Source: Physcomitrium patens
Taxonomy: Eukaryota > Streptophyta > Bryopsida > Funariales > Funariaceae
DNA length: 64,000 nt
Direction of reading: 5' to 3'
NCBI RefSeq assembly: GCF_000002425.4
Contig: NC_037258.1
Span: 17,292,566-17,356,565 of the forward strand
Shown here: piece by piece, positions 19,560-32,300 of the stretch
Numbering within the stretch: position 1 is the first letter of the stretch
Layout: each line of letters begins with the position of its first letter
Translations under genes and position numbers: made by a program
The notes under the pieces: generated by a model
Seen by the model: only the letters and a program-made list of their open reading frames with translations
Told to the model about the DNA's origin: nothing
Database searches by the model: none

Positions 19560-19683
19560 CGTTTAGTGTCTTTTTTTTCCTTTTCTCTGAGTAGGTTTTA
19601 GTGACAGGTAGTGCTACAATTTTCTCCAAGAGACTTAGCAATTTCTTCTTCTCTCAAAATTTTAATCCATCTATTCTCTAAAT

Positions 19684-20733
19684 ATGGAAGTAGACCAAGT
19701 CATAGACAGTGCATCTCCACAAGTAGACAATAGAGTGGCAACTCTTGCAGATCTTCAAGTTCTTATGAATAGTGTACAAAAGGAGATTGCATTTCTTTGC
19801 AATCCAAGTAAAGAACCTCAAATTGATCTAGTGACCAAAGAAGCTAGACGCGAAATTCATAGCCTACAAAAAGAGATTATTCAACTGAGAGAAGCAAGAC
19901 ATGTGTCACATACGACCCCTATAGATACTTCAAGGATTAGTACGAAAGAACCAAAAGCGAGTATGCCAAACAAGTATGACGGAACAAGAGCCAACTTCCG
20001 AGGTTTTGTGCAACAAGTACGGCTTTACCTATGCCTATACCCTTTTCGTTATCCGAATGGATTTACCCAGGTTGCTTTCATAGGTACTCTTCTATCAGGA
20101 AATTCTCGCTCTTCGTTTGCTCCACTATTGGAGAAGGATTCTCGAATATTGTACGACCTAGAGGCTTTCATAGAGAGACTTACTGCTGCGTTTGGAGATA
20201 GCGATCGAGAAAGAGTGGCTAAAAGAAAGATACAAAATCTGCGACAAGGATCACGTTCTGCTGCAATCTATGCTGCAAAATTTCAACAGCTTACATGTGA
20301 TCTTGATTGGAATGATAAGGCGTTCATGACACGATTTCGATATGGACTGAGAGATGATGTCAAGAACTTATTGATCACCATGCCTAAGGCGGATACTTTA
20401 GAAGAACTTATATCTCAGGCAATTATTTGTGACAACCGCTTCTTTGAATTACGACAAGAAAGACGATCAGGCTGAAAAAATGATGGAGCATTTGCTATAT
20501 TTTCAAAAGGTCCAGAGAATCACTCCCCAGATCCTGAACCCATGCAAATTGATGCGGTACGTTTCAAACCCCTCACAGCTGAGGAAAGGAAGCGACGGTT
20601 TGAACAAAACTTGTGTTTATATTGCGGAGAAGCGGGCCATAAAGCTGTAGATTGTCGGAAGAAACAGAAGCCTCAAACAACAAGACTCAGGAGTACAAGC
20701 ATGCAGGAAAACAAGGACGCCCAGCCACAATAG
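19684..20733 (+). pseudogene. gag: Element 3 gag, one internal stop
   Basis: ATG 19684 opens a 349-codon frame with a charged, coiled-coil-like start, the central gag region (GTRANFRGFVQQVRLYL) and [12 protein letters not shown], then an intact zinc knuckle [14 protein letters not shown]. The TGA at 20473-20475 is probably a former CGA. The frame ends at TAG 20731-20733, inside the loop of the frameshift-like hairpin. It is longer than the family-A gag because the shared TGA of elements 1 and 2 is absent, so this copy shows the ancestral gag end. Confidence 0.87.
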
Positions 20734-20748
20734 GGACCGTGCGGCTGG
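20706..20748 (+). promoter_or_regulatory. Element 3 candidate -1 frameshift signal
   Basis: GGAAAAC (20706-20712) sits in the gag frame as GAA AAC. An 8-nt spacer is followed by CCAGCC (20721-20726) and GGCTGG (20743-20748) around a 16-nt loop containing the gag stop. A -1 slip at AAC continues directly into the pol frame (Q-G-R-P-A-T-I-G). Confidence 0.6.
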
Positions 20749-23700
20749 ACATCTCAACATCCAAAATTAATCAAGGTCTCTTTCTCTCAGCTCAACCTTC
20801 AGATTGTTTTATGGTACCTTTACATCTAGGTATTCAAGAACTACAAGTCGATGCTTTATTGGACTCGGGTGCATCCGCTTGCTTTATAGATGAAGAGTTT
20901 GCCAAGCTTCACAATATTTCTCTTATAAAGAAACTTAAGCCTGTCCATGTAGAAGTCATAGACGGACGACCATTGTCTTCGGGCAATGTTATCCATGAAA
21001 CTAAACCATTGAAGGTACGTCTTGAAAACCATGAGAGCAATATTGTGTTTAATGTTATCAAGACCCCTTCATGTCCTATCATTTTGGGACTATCTTGGCT
21101 TGATAGATATAATCCATTGATAGATTGGAAGTTGCGGAAAGTGACATTTCCAACAAACTCCTTGAAGGTAGAATCTGCCAAGACAATGTCTAGAAACAAA
21201 TCCTTGTTTATAGGTGCAAGGGCTTTCATGAAAGAAGCCAAGAAAAATACACCTCTTGTCATCTTCGCAACTCCGACTCGAGAAGATGCAACTCTGACTT
21301 TGGTTATTCCAAAGCAGTATGAAGAATTCAAAGATGTCTGTGAAAAGAAGAATGCTGATATGCTGCCAGAGCATCGACCCTATGATTGTGCCATTGAATT
21401 GCAAGAAGGAGCACAACCACCTTTTGGACCAATCTACAATTTGTCGCAGATGGAGTTGACTGAGTTGCGGAAGTACATTGACGAGAATCTAGCCAAGAAC
21501 TTCATCCGTCATTCGAAGTCGCCAGCTGGGGCACCAATCTTATTTGTGAAGAAGAAAGATGGCTCACTACGGATGTGCGTGGACTATCGAGGTCTCAACA
21601 AGGTGACAAAAAAGAATCGCTACCCACTGCCTTTGATCTTTGGTCTTCTAGAACAACTTGGGCGTGCAAGGATCTTTACAAAGATTGACCTAAGGGGAGC
21701 TTACAACCTTGTGCAAATAAAGGAAGGAGATGAATGGAAGACAGCTTTTCGAACAAGGTATGGCCATTTTGAATACAATGTCATGCCATTTGGTCTTACT
21801 AATGCTCCAGCAGTCTTTCAACACATGATGAATGACATCTTTCGAGAGCATCTAGACGATTTTGTTGTCACCTATCTAGATGATATTTTGATATTTTCTA
21901 AGAACGAGGAAGAACATAAGAAGCACGTTCTTCTGGTACTCAAAAAACTACGGGAGCAAGGACTCTATGCCAAATTGGAGAAGTGCTTATTTCACCAAAC
22001 TGAGATGGAGTTTTTGGGATTCATCGCGACTACGGAAGGCTTGAAGATGGATCCAAAGAAGGTGGAAGCAATCATGTCTTGGGAAGTTTCGAAGACGGTT
22101 AAGGACGTACAATGTTTTCTTGGATTTCCTAACTACTATTGGATCTTCATCAAGAATTATTCTCAAGTTGCTGCCCCCCTCACTCGGTTAACGTGCAAGG
22201 ACAAGCTCGAATGGGGACCTATCGCAGAAAAAGCATTCGAAGATTTGAAGATGGTATTTACTACAACTCCAATCTTGGTACATCTGGACTTTACAAAGGC
22301 CTTTTATTTGGAGACAGATGCTTTAGATTTTGCTTTGGGAGCTGTACTTTCATAGATGGGCGTAGATGAGAAGCTCCATCCAGTTGCGTTCTATTCTCAA
22401 AAATTCTATGCTGCTGAGATCAACTATGAGATCCACGATAAGAAACTCCTTGCTATAGTAGATTCTTTTCAAGAGTGGCGCCACTTTCTCGAAGGAACTG
22501 CACATCTAGTGACCGTATATACGGATCACAAGAATTTGGAGTATTTTATGTCGGCTCGGGTTTTGAATCGGCGTCAAGCTTGGTGTAGTATGTCGCTATC
22601 CAGGTTCGACTTTGTTATTACTTATCGGCCTGGGAAGCAACAAGGGTTGTCCGATGCATTATCAAGGAGATCATATCTCGTACCAAAGGCTGGAGATGCA
22701 GCATTTGATCAACAGTGCACGACATTGTTGAAGCCAGAGAAATTTTGACTCAACGAAGCTATTGTACCAATTGATGCTGACTTCCTCGACCAGGTACGGG
22801 CCGCAACCATTGAAGATTCTCTAGCCCTTGATATCAAGCAATATGCTAGTGATGATAAATTCAAGATGAAAGGAGATCTAATATATTTCGAAGAGTGGTT
22901 GTATATCCCTAAAGGGCCAGCACGACTCCAAGTTCTTCAATCTCGTCATGACTTTCCAGCTGCGGGACATTTTGGATTCAATAAGACCTTGGAACTTATT
23001 TCCCGTGATTTCTGGTGGCCTCAAATGTGGAAGGATGTGAAAGATTTTGTTGTATCTTGTGACATTTGTTCAAGATCCAAAAATCCTCGACATCGGCCTT
23101 ATGGACTTCTACAGCCATTGTCTATTCCGCGCCGACCATGGTCTTCGGTTTCCATGGACTTTATTACGGATCTACCACTATCGAATTCATTTGACAGCAT
23201 TTTTGTTGTCGTAGATCGGCTTACAAAGATGGCACATTTTGTCCCTTGCAAGAAGATATCGTCAAGCGAAGACACAGCAAGACTCTTTCTTGATAATGTG
23301 TATCGATATAATGGTCTACCAGATGATATCTTATCGGATCGAGGAATCCAATTTGTGTCAAAGTTTTGGAAATCTCTTTTTGAGATATTGAAGGTGGATA
23401 TCAAGCTTTCTTCGGCATTTCATCCTCAAACGGACGGCCAAATAGAACGGGTGAATCAAGTTTTAGAGCAATATTTACGTTGCACCATCAACTATCAACA
23501 AGATGATTGGGCCGCATATCTACCGCTAGCCGAGTTCGCATATAACAACACCCTTCATGCGTCAACTCAACAAACGCCATTCTTTTCTAATTATGGATAC
23601 CATCCGAAGCTTGACTTATAGAGTTCGTCAACGATTAACAATTCGGCAGCTGAAGGATTGATGAAGGAGCTTTTGCAGCTTCAAACTACATTGAAGCTTC

Positions 23701-24209
23701 AATTGCAAACTACCCAAGAATCTTACAAGGCGTCCGTGGACAAATTGCGGAATCAGGCACCTAAATTCACGATTGGAGACAAAGTTTGGCTGCTTCGACG
23801 AAATATTAAGACCAAGCGGCCATGTGACAAATTGGACTATCGGAGATTGGGACCATTTGTTATCCAGAAGCAGATCAATCCTGTAGCGTATCGTCTGGAG
23901 TTACCAACTACTATGAAGGTACATCCTGTCTTTCATGTTTCTTTGTTGGAGCCTTATCGAGAATCGTCTTTTTCTGGAAGAGTACAATGTCCACCACCTA
24001 GCATAGAAATAGAGAACCACGAAGAATACGAGGTGGAAAAGGTCCTGGATTCACGGCAAAGACGGGGTAAATTAGAATACTTTGTGCATTGAAGCGGTTA
24101 CGATATTAATGAACGAACATGGGAGCTGGTCAAAAATCTCGCGAATGCGCCACAAAAGGTACAGGAGTTTCATCGACGATATCCTGAGAAACCCAAGCCG
24201 GTTCGATGA
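20713..24209 (+). pseudogene. pol: Element 3 pol polyprotein, four internal stops
   Basis: A single frame from the slip site to TGA 24207-24209 encodes protease (DSGAS), RT (YLDD), RNase H, integrase (CDIC finger, DRG and QTDGQIERVNQ blocks), the GPY/F module (RRLGPF) and a chromodomain. Stops are at 22353-22355 (Gln to TAG in RNase H), 22746-22748 (TGA), 23619-23621 (TAG) and 24090-24092 (Trp of the chromodomain to TGA). No frameshift is present, so decay is by point changes only. It keeps the integrase Trp after QQDD that elements 1 and 2 have lost. Confidence 0.9.
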
Positions 24210-24357
24210 TAACTTCTTACTGAAGCTTGCTCATCCAGAAAACAGAAAAGAGGAGAGAGCACCACCAAAATCCATAGTTGATGTAGTCATTCTCTCCAAG
24301 ATAGCGTAGAACTTTGTTAGTAGCCCAAGTTTGTTCTTATTGTTTTAGCCTTTGAAT

Positions 24358-24705
24358 ATGGATAGCCAAGATACTACACTTGTCATGTCATCTCAAGCAA
24401 CTAGCTCACGAAGACGACCGCGAGATGAAGAACCGCCTGCACCACGATGACGTCGAAGGATTCCGAGCAACAGATCGCTGGTGATTGTATTTGAGGTCGA
24501 GCCTCCCTACAATGGTCAGCCAGAAGGAGTGTTTGCAGGACAATTTCACAATGAAGACACGGAGGTTCATGCTTGGTCAGAAGTTGAAGGCGTGGGCCAC
24601 TACCGTTGGCTTCAAGGACCATTGAATCACTTGCCTCGTGAACAAGAATTGGAGTTCATAGCAGAGGTTATGCGACAAATCTTCATTTTCTTGCGTTGGT
24701 ATTGA
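24358..24705 (+). pseudogene. Element 3 ORF3, accessory protein of unknown function
   Basis: A 115-codon frame from ATG 24358, 148 bases after pol, with one TGA at 24448-24450 (former CGA). It matches family-A ORF3 in order: MDSQ start, SRRR with acidic residues, a hydrophobic LVIVFEVE strand, WS, GHYRWLQGP, NHL, PREQE, and a C-terminal helix ending FIFL. The level of divergence together with retained motifs suggests it was under selection. No function is recognised. Confidence 0.72.
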
Positions 24706-24752
24706 CTGACGATAGCATTGCTTCTCGGAGACCTCGAAGCTAAAGGAGGAGG

Positions 24753-25227
24753 TGATATTAAGGACATAGTCCTTAGACCTTTCTAGAGACAAGTTTCTAG
24801 AACCTCCTAGAAAGAAGTCTCTAGAAACTTCTAGAAGATTCTTTGAATATTCTCTTAGAATATTCTTCAAAGATTCTTTAAAGATTCTTTAAAGATTCCC
24901 TAAAGATTCCCTTAGAAGACCCTAGAAGATTCTTAGAATATTCTAGTAGATTCTAAAAAGTTACTTGAGAAGCTTCCTAGCTCTTGGGTAGTTGCTCGAG
25001 AAGCTTCATAGTTCTTGGAAAGCTTCTTGATGCGCTTCTTTAGAACCATAGGCCAGTAGTATATATAGGAGTCGAGGCTGAAGAGTTCTTCAGTCTCGAC
25101 AACACATCTCTTGGAGTTCTAGCTCACCTTTCTGGTGTTGTTCTTGTACTCATCTGTTTAATCTAGTTCTGCCACTTCTTCTTGAACTTCTTGTTAGATT
25201 TCAAGTCTGTATTTTGTGTCCGTGATA
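24753..25227 (+). repeat. Element 3 3' LTR
   Basis: Starts TGATATTAAGGACATAG after the purine tract AAAGGAGGAGG and ends GTGATA. It has a perfect four-unit heat-shock element, gaaacttctagaagattc, at 24824-24841. Compared with the 5' LTR it has a 3-base insertion near the start and around 18 substitutions. Confidence 0.9.
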
Positions 25228-25232
25228 GTTGA

Positions 25233-25566
25233 TAGCTTGAAGGACAAGCTAACTACGTAGTCCACTCATAGAAAACTTGCCTTGCAAGAAAAGACATGTG
25301 GCCTAGAAAGTCAACACATATTAGAGGTCTTATAGAATATCGCCACGTGGCTTCTAGTTAGATAGTATATATAGAGGCAAGAGTGAAGCTCTCTTCACTC
25401 TTGTCAACTCCTTTCTTGCTTCTAGTATAGTTTCAAGGGTTTCTAGTTTTCTTTTGGCAATAGCCATTCCAATTTCTCTTTCAATATATATATTTGTTTA
25501 TTTACCTCTCTTTGAGTGAAGGCTCACTTGTCTGAATTGTTTTTCATCGAGTCCTTGTCCTTGACA
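25233..25566 (+). repeat. Family-A LTR, right part after element 3
   Basis: Continues the LTR cut at 18691: U3 end, TATATATAG, gaagctctcttcactcttgtcaac and the older-type U5 ending CTTGACA. It serves as the 3' LTR of element 2 and at the same time adjoins the decayed internal region that follows, so the two elements share one LTR. Confidence 0.82.
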
Positions 25567-28500
25567 TATGTGCAGTTAGAATTTTGCACAATATTTAACA
25601 AAGATCCTATTCTCTCCTTAAAATATTTTCTTTGTTTTATAATAGATGTTAATTTAAGATATAAATGTCACAAAGCCTTTGCCTTATTAGATTTAAGAGC
25701 CTCAGCTTATTTTTTATATGAGGAGCTTGTTAAAAGACATAACATACCTTTAGTAAAGAAAAAAAAAAATTCATATAGAAGTCATAGATGATTGTCTATT
25801 TTCCTTTAGAGATGTTATTCATAAAAAATTTAATATAGAAGTAATAATTAATGATTATAGTAGCTTTGTGGTATTTAATATCATTAATTTTTTTTTAATT
25901 CTGTTATTTTAGGTCTATTGTGATTAAAAAATATAATCCTTAAATAGATTGAATTTCTTATAATCTTAACTTTTTTGAAAGTGTAACTAAAGATATAATT
26001 AATTAAGTAAAAAGTCATAAGTCTAATACAACTAAATGTATATTTGTAGATGCAAGAATTTTCTTGCATGCTACAAAAAAATGATCACCTTATGTCATTT
26101 ATGCCACATTTATTTCTTATGGTGAAAATACTTCAAATGGCATTCTTAAAAAATATCAAGATTTTTAAGATATATTTGAAAAGATGTATGTAGATATTCT
26201 TTTAAATTATTTTTTTTACAATTGCTCAATTGACCTTCAATAAGGAGCTCAATTACCATTTAGACAAATCTACAGTTTATTATAAAAAGAATTGGCTAAA
26301 CTCAAAGCCTATATTAAAGAGAATTTGGCCAAGAATTTTATATAGCATTCCAAATCTCTAGCATGAGTTCTTATTTTATTTCTAAAGAAAAAAGATGGAT
26401 CATTGAAGATATGTATCAATTCTTAAAGATTCAATAAGATCACCATCAAGAATATGTATCCACTACCTTACATATCTAGACTTCTTGATGAATTAAATCA
26501 AGTTAAGATCTATACAAAAATAGATCTAAAAAGTGCATACAATCTAGTATGCATAAAAAAAGAGATAAATAGAAGACTATATTTTAAAACAAGTGCAAAT
26601 ATTTTGAATATAACATCATGTCTTTTGGACTTATAAATGCAACAAACAACTTTTTAACATCTAATGACTAATGGCTTTTGAAATTTTTTGAATAATTTTA
26701 TTTTTTATTGTCTAAAAAATATCTTAATCTATTTTAGAATATAAAAAATATGAATTTTATATTCATCGTATATTATAAAAATTAAGAAATGTGAGATTTT
26801 ATGCCAAGATAAAAAAAAAAAAAAAAAAAGTAAAAAATAAATATAACTTATACTACTTAAGTTGACTTCTTAGAATACATCATTTCAAATGATAGACTCA
26901 TGATAGATGCTAAAATAGTTCAAACTATTATGAATTGAAAGATCTCAAAAAAAATAAGTGATGTCCAATGCTTTTTGAGATTTGCCAATTACTATTTGAT
27001 CTTTATCAAAGACTTCTCTCAAATTATAGCTCTACTTATACATTTGACTTATAAAGAAAAATTTTAATGGAATCAAGAAGCGGAAGTAATATATGAAGCT
27101 TTAAAGACAATCTCTGTTTTTACACCAATCTTATACTGTATTGACTTTTTTAAGCCATTTTTTTATGAAAATAAGTGCATCCAACTTTGCTTTGTAATCC
27201 ATATTATTATAAATGAAAACACATGATAAAATTTAATTAGTATTTTTTTATTTAAAATTTTTTTGAATAACCAAGATCAACTACAAGATCCTCAAAAAAA
27301 AATTCTTACAATTATAGATTCATTTTAAGAATAGTGCCATTATCTAAAATGAGCTCTTAGTCCAATTATTATATATAAAAATCATAAGAATCTTAAATAT
27401 TTTATGTCAATACACATTTTGAATTTTTGCTAAGCTTGCTAGAATATATCTTTGTCAAGATTTGAATTCAAGATCACTTATTGATCAAGAAAATAATAAG
27501 ATTTGTTATATGCACCCTTTAAATGATCTTATCTTGGATCTTAAGAAAGAAATACTACTTTTGATCAACAATGAATAATTTTCTTCAAGCCAAAGTATCT
27601 TCATCTTTGAGCAATAGAATTAATATTAACTATTGTTTCAACTTTTATTAATGAAGTTCAATCAAGTATGTCTTTTGATATTCTTATTTATGATATTAAG
27701 AAAAATCCTTCAAAGTCTTATGATACTTCTAAATTTGAATTCAAAAATAATCTATTATATTTTTAAAGATGCTTATATATTTTAGAAGATGAAGCTTAAG
27801 TATGTATTTTTCAATCTTATCATGGCTTTCTAGCAATAGAACATTAAGAGTATAACAAGACTTTGGAACTAATATCTAGAGATTTTTAATAGCTTCAAAT
27901 ATGAAAGGTAGTCAAATTTTTTGTACAATCCTATGATATTTGCTCAAGATTAAAAACTCCTAGACTTGACCTTATAGATTTTTTCAACTATTATCCATTT
28001 TAATACAATGATGGTCTTTTGTTTCTATAGATTTTATGATGGATCTTTTAGTCTTAGGTTCTTATGACTTTATATTTGTGATAGTTGATTGTTTCACTAA
28101 AATGGCATATTTTGTATCAAGTATAAAATCTATCACAAGTAAAGAAATAGCCAAGTTTTTTTTAATAATATCTTTTATTATCATAGACTGTATAAGAATA
28201 TTATATTAAATAGGAGGATTTTTTTTTGTATCAAGATTTAAAAAAAATCTTTTTAAGATTCTAAATGTAGATAAAAAAAATGTCTGGATTTTCATCCTCA
28301 AATTAATGGACAAAAAAAATATATAAATTAAGATTTGGGATAGTATTTGAAGCATATCATCAATTATTAACAAGATAATTAGACAACTCTTTTGCCATTG
28401 GTAGAATTTTCTTATCAAAATATGACATATTTTTCTATTTAATAAATATCTTTCTTTACTAATTATATTTATTATTCACAACTTAATGCTTTTGACATTT

Positions 28501-29634
28501 CAAAAGTTGATAATCTTATAGCAAAAGATTTGGAAAATTACTTATTTAAGCTATATACAACAATAAAAGTGCCTATAAAATAGGCTCAAGAACAACAAAA
28601 GAATAATGCGGATGTCTACTACAAAGAATATATTTATTTTTATGTTGGTGATAAGATATGGTTATTTTTTCGTAATATTAAAACTATTTATCTTTATAAA
28701 AAGTTAGATTATTATAGATTTAAATCATTTTTTATTTATAACTAAGTCAATTTAATTTCTTATTTTATCTATTAGAATCTATAAAAATCTATTTCATATT
28801 TTATGTATCACTTTGAGAGCCATATAAGATAGTGAATATCTTAGGAAGAAGACAAATACTATCGCCTCTTCTAGAAGTGAGTAATAATGAAGAATTCAAG
28901 ATAATAGAAGTCTTAAACTCAAGGTGGCATTAACATAGGTTGTAATATCTTATTCATTGGTACAAATATAACATTAATAAATGTACTTGGAAGCCAGAAA
29001 AAAATCTTACAAATATAATAGAGAAGGTCAAAGCTTTTCATCAACAACATTTACCAAAATCAAAATAAAAGATAGTCTATCTTTGTTATAAAAGAAACAT
29101 AATTTAAGAAAGATTTCATTTTATCTTCTATCTTTATTTGTAGTTTTTGTATAATTATATTCTTAAGGAGATGGAAAATCAACAATCAATAAATTTAATT
29201 CAAGAGCCATCATTTGCTAACTTACTAAATAAGACATTGTAATTATTACAGCCTTTAAGATGATGTAATAGAGATGAAGACCTTCAAGAGCAATATGTTC
29301 TTCTTTGAATAGATGGCAAGATATTATGAATTGGATATTATTGCTTAAGAAGAAAGTCTTGGTGTTTGATGATCTTATTGAAAGTAGGAATGATTCTTGA
29401 TAATATTACAAATATTTTTTTTAGAAGAAGTTACTAAGGTCTCAACAATGATTAAATAATAGAATGATCTTTTCACCTTTGAATGGAACATTATTGGTGG
29501 CTAAGAGGACCTATCAACTACTTTTCAAGAAAACAAAGATCAAAGTATGTATCAAATATAATTTGCCATATCTTAGACTTCTTTGTCATGTAATCACTGC
29601 TCCTTGCAAAACTCGTTCCTAGAAAGAAAAATAA
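25567..29634 (+). pseudogene. Decayed family-A pol and ORF3, 5'-truncated at protease
   Basis: Right after the LTR end the sequence enters the pol frame at the equivalent of 5416 in element 1 (tgtgcagttagaatt). The primer site, leader and gag are missing. It is then collinear with element 1 through protease, RT (25 to 30% diverged by eye), RNase H, integrase and chromodomain. ORF3 follows from ATG 29171 to about 29592, and the copy ends with agaaagaaaa, a decayed polypurine tract. Stops and A/T changes are everywhere. Confidence 0.78.
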
Positions 29635-30154
29635 TGTCATAAACTAATGGTTATTGTAATTATTATCTAGATAATATAAATGGATAGAAGTAAGTAAAGA
29701 TAGATAAAATTCATAATATCTTTTAAGAAAACTTCTTAGAAGCTTTATAAATATTACTTTGACTTTACATGTGTTTGTTATTGATTGATAGGTTAGAAAC
29801 TTGATCAAAAAATTAACCATGTACTATATATATTGATAGTTTGTAGAACAAGCTAATCATGTGGCACCCATATAGAAAACTTGCCTTAAAAATTAAGATA
29901 TTTATTATACAAAGTCAACAAATTTTGGAGGTTATATAAAACTTCATAATGTAATTCTTAGGTAGATAGTATATATAGAAGCAAAAATAAAGTCTTTTTA
30001 CTCTTGTCAATTCTTTTCTTGCTTCTAATCTAATTTCAAGAGTCTTTAGTTTCTTTATCTCTTTACAATAGCTATTTTAGATTTTTTTTAATATACATTT
30101 TTTTTTGAAAATTTCTCATTTATTTATTTACTTTCATTGAATTCATATCTTTCA
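29635..30154 (+). repeat. Decayed family-A LTR
   Basis: Starts TGTCATAAAC and contains U3, tatatatagaag, a decayed inverted repeat that keeps ACTCTTGTCAA, and U5 ending tctttca. It is the 3' LTR of the preceding copy, and the next internal fragment abuts it directly. Confidence 0.78.
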
Positions 30155-30773
30155 TCCTACTCTAAGAATATAGAAGAATATAAACTTTATATTTTTTGTT
30201 TGTTGTAAAAACTTAAAGATACAAGATTATATACCAAGATAGGAAAGTTTATTTTCTATACTATCCAAGTTGACTTCTTAGAATATATCATGTTTAATGA
30301 AGGTCTAATAATGGAATTGAAGAAGGCCTTGACTATCATAGATTGGAAGATTTTAAAAATAATAAGAAATAAAAAACATTTTTTAGACTTTATTAATTAC
30401 TACCAAAACATCATCAAGAAATTTTTTAAAGTTGCAGCTTCACTTATACATTTGACCTGTAAAAAATAAATTTAAATAAAGTAAAGAAGCTAAAGCATCA
30501 TTTGATGCTTTAAAAAAAGAATTTATTTTTCTACCAATCTTATATTGCATCAACTTCTCTAAGGCATTTTTATGAAAATAGTTATATCAAATTTTACTTT
30601 AGGTATTGTATTGTAACAAATAGGAGAAAATAACAAACTCCATTTAATATCTTTCTATTCCAAAAAACTTTTAGCAGTAGAGATCAATTACAAAATCTAT
30701 ATTAAAGAATTTCTTGTAATTATAGATTTTTTTCAAGAATAGCATCACTATGTAAAAGGTGATTTTAATCCAC

Positions 30774-30830
<57 letters not shown>

Positions 30831-32000
30831 TAAGAAATTCAAATATTTTTTATTTGAATGGATGATGAATCATTGCTAAGCTTGTTGGAGCATGTCATCA
30901 TTTAGATTTGATTTTAAGATCAAATATCAATTTAAAAAAATATATATATTTATTAGATGCACTTTTTAGATGTTCTTATTTTGTGCCAAAAAGAAAAAAA
31001 ATGCAGTATTTTATGAACAAAGAATGGTAGTCTTGAAGCTTGAACAAATTCATTTTTGAGTAATAAAATCAATATTGACCATTGATTCAATTTTTGTCAA
31101 ACAAATTCAACCAAATATGGCATTTGATTCTCTTATTTATAATATCAAGAATACTTCTTTTAAATCTTATGATACTTCGAAATTTGAGTTTAAAAACAAC
31201 TTACTCTATTTTGAAGATTGTTTATATATTTCTGAAGGAGAAGCACATTTATGTGTTCTTCAAGCACATCATGACTTTTTTGTAGCAAGATATTTTAGAT
31301 ACAACAAGACTTTAGAATTTATATGTAAAATTTTTAGTGGCTGCAAGTGTAAAAGGCTAGAAAAGACTTTATATAATCATGTGACATACATTCAAGATCA
31401 AAAACTCTTCATCATTAACCCTATGGACTTTTCCAACTATTTTTTATATATATACAATCATAGTTTATTTATTTCTATAGATTTTATTATGAATCTTTCA
31501 AATTAAAATTTATATGATTTTATATTTGTAATTATAGATTGCTTCAACAAAATAGCATATTTTATATAATATATAAAATCTATTATAGGTTAAAAAAATT
31601 AATTATTTTTTAATCATATCTATTGCTATTGTGAATTGCCAAAGGATATTATATTCAAGAGGGATATAATTTGTATCAAGATTTTAGATAACTCTTTTTA
31701 AAATATTGAAAGTGAATATAAAATTATTTATAACTTTTTATCTTTAAATAGATAGATTAACAAAATGGATGAATCAAGTTTAGGAGCAATATTTGAAGTA
31801 TATCATTTACTATCATCAAGATGATTGACTAACACTTTTGCCATTAGCAAATATTGCATATAATAATTTAATACACTCTTCTATTTAATAAACACCTCTT
31901 TTTATCAATTATAGTTATCATCTACTACTTGATATTTTTTTATTTTAAAAAAATTGATAATCCTATAGCAAAAGATTTGGCAAGTTATTTATCAAAGTAA
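30155..32000 (+). pseudogene. Decayed family-A pol fragment, 5'-truncated within RT
   Basis: Starts immediately after the LTR at the equivalent of element 1 position 6580 (ctactctaagaatatagaag, just past YLDD). It runs through RNase H and integrase to about element 1 position 8380, where the next LTR begins. A frame of 143 codons survives at 31075-31506 with recognisable integrase zinc-finger sequence. It holds an (AT)n tract of about 50 bp at 30778-30828. Confidence 0.75.
30778..30828. repeat. (AT)n microsatellite inside decayed RNase H
   Basis: This is an uninterrupted AT alternation of about 50 bp. It expands what was part of the RNase H coding region (tatacagatcac in element 1). Confidence 0.9.
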
Positions 32001-32300
32001 CATAGACATATGTATGTCTCCCAATAATTATCTATATGATTAAATAGAAGTAGATAAATATAAATTAATTTCATAATATCTTTTAAAGAAGGTTCTCAAA
32101 AGCTTCATAGATGTGATTTTGACTTTATACCTGTTTGTAGTTGATTGATAGATTAGAAACTTGATCAACAAAATAACCACGTGTTCCATATATTGGTAGT
32201 TTATAAAATAAGCTAATTATATAGTGAATATATAGAAAAATTATCTTACAACTTAAGAACTATGTCTAACAAAGTCAATATATGTTGAAGATTCTATAGA
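32001..32300 (+). repeat. Decayed family-A LTR, left part, interrupted
   Basis: The U3 blocks run up to tctatagaacattgtcac, at which point the repeat-2 sequence is inserted. The LTR resumes near 33731 (tttataattagac, matching the family's tagttagat), so both parts form one LTR. Confidence 0.7.

Larger units (their letters stand above)
18692..25227 (+). mobile_element. Element 3: family-B chromovirus nested in element 2's LTR
   Basis: 6,536 bp with LTRs of 472 and 475 bp that are roughly 96% identical by my count, so older than element 1. Flanks are GTTGG (18687-18691) and GTTGA (25228-25232), a 5-bp duplication with one change. Joining the flanks restores a continuous family-A LTR, which proves the nesting. 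It has the same gene order as family A (gag, pol in -1 frame, ORF3). Stops occur in gag (1), pol (4) and ORF3 (1), all explicable as C-to-T or G-to-A. Confidence 0.94.
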
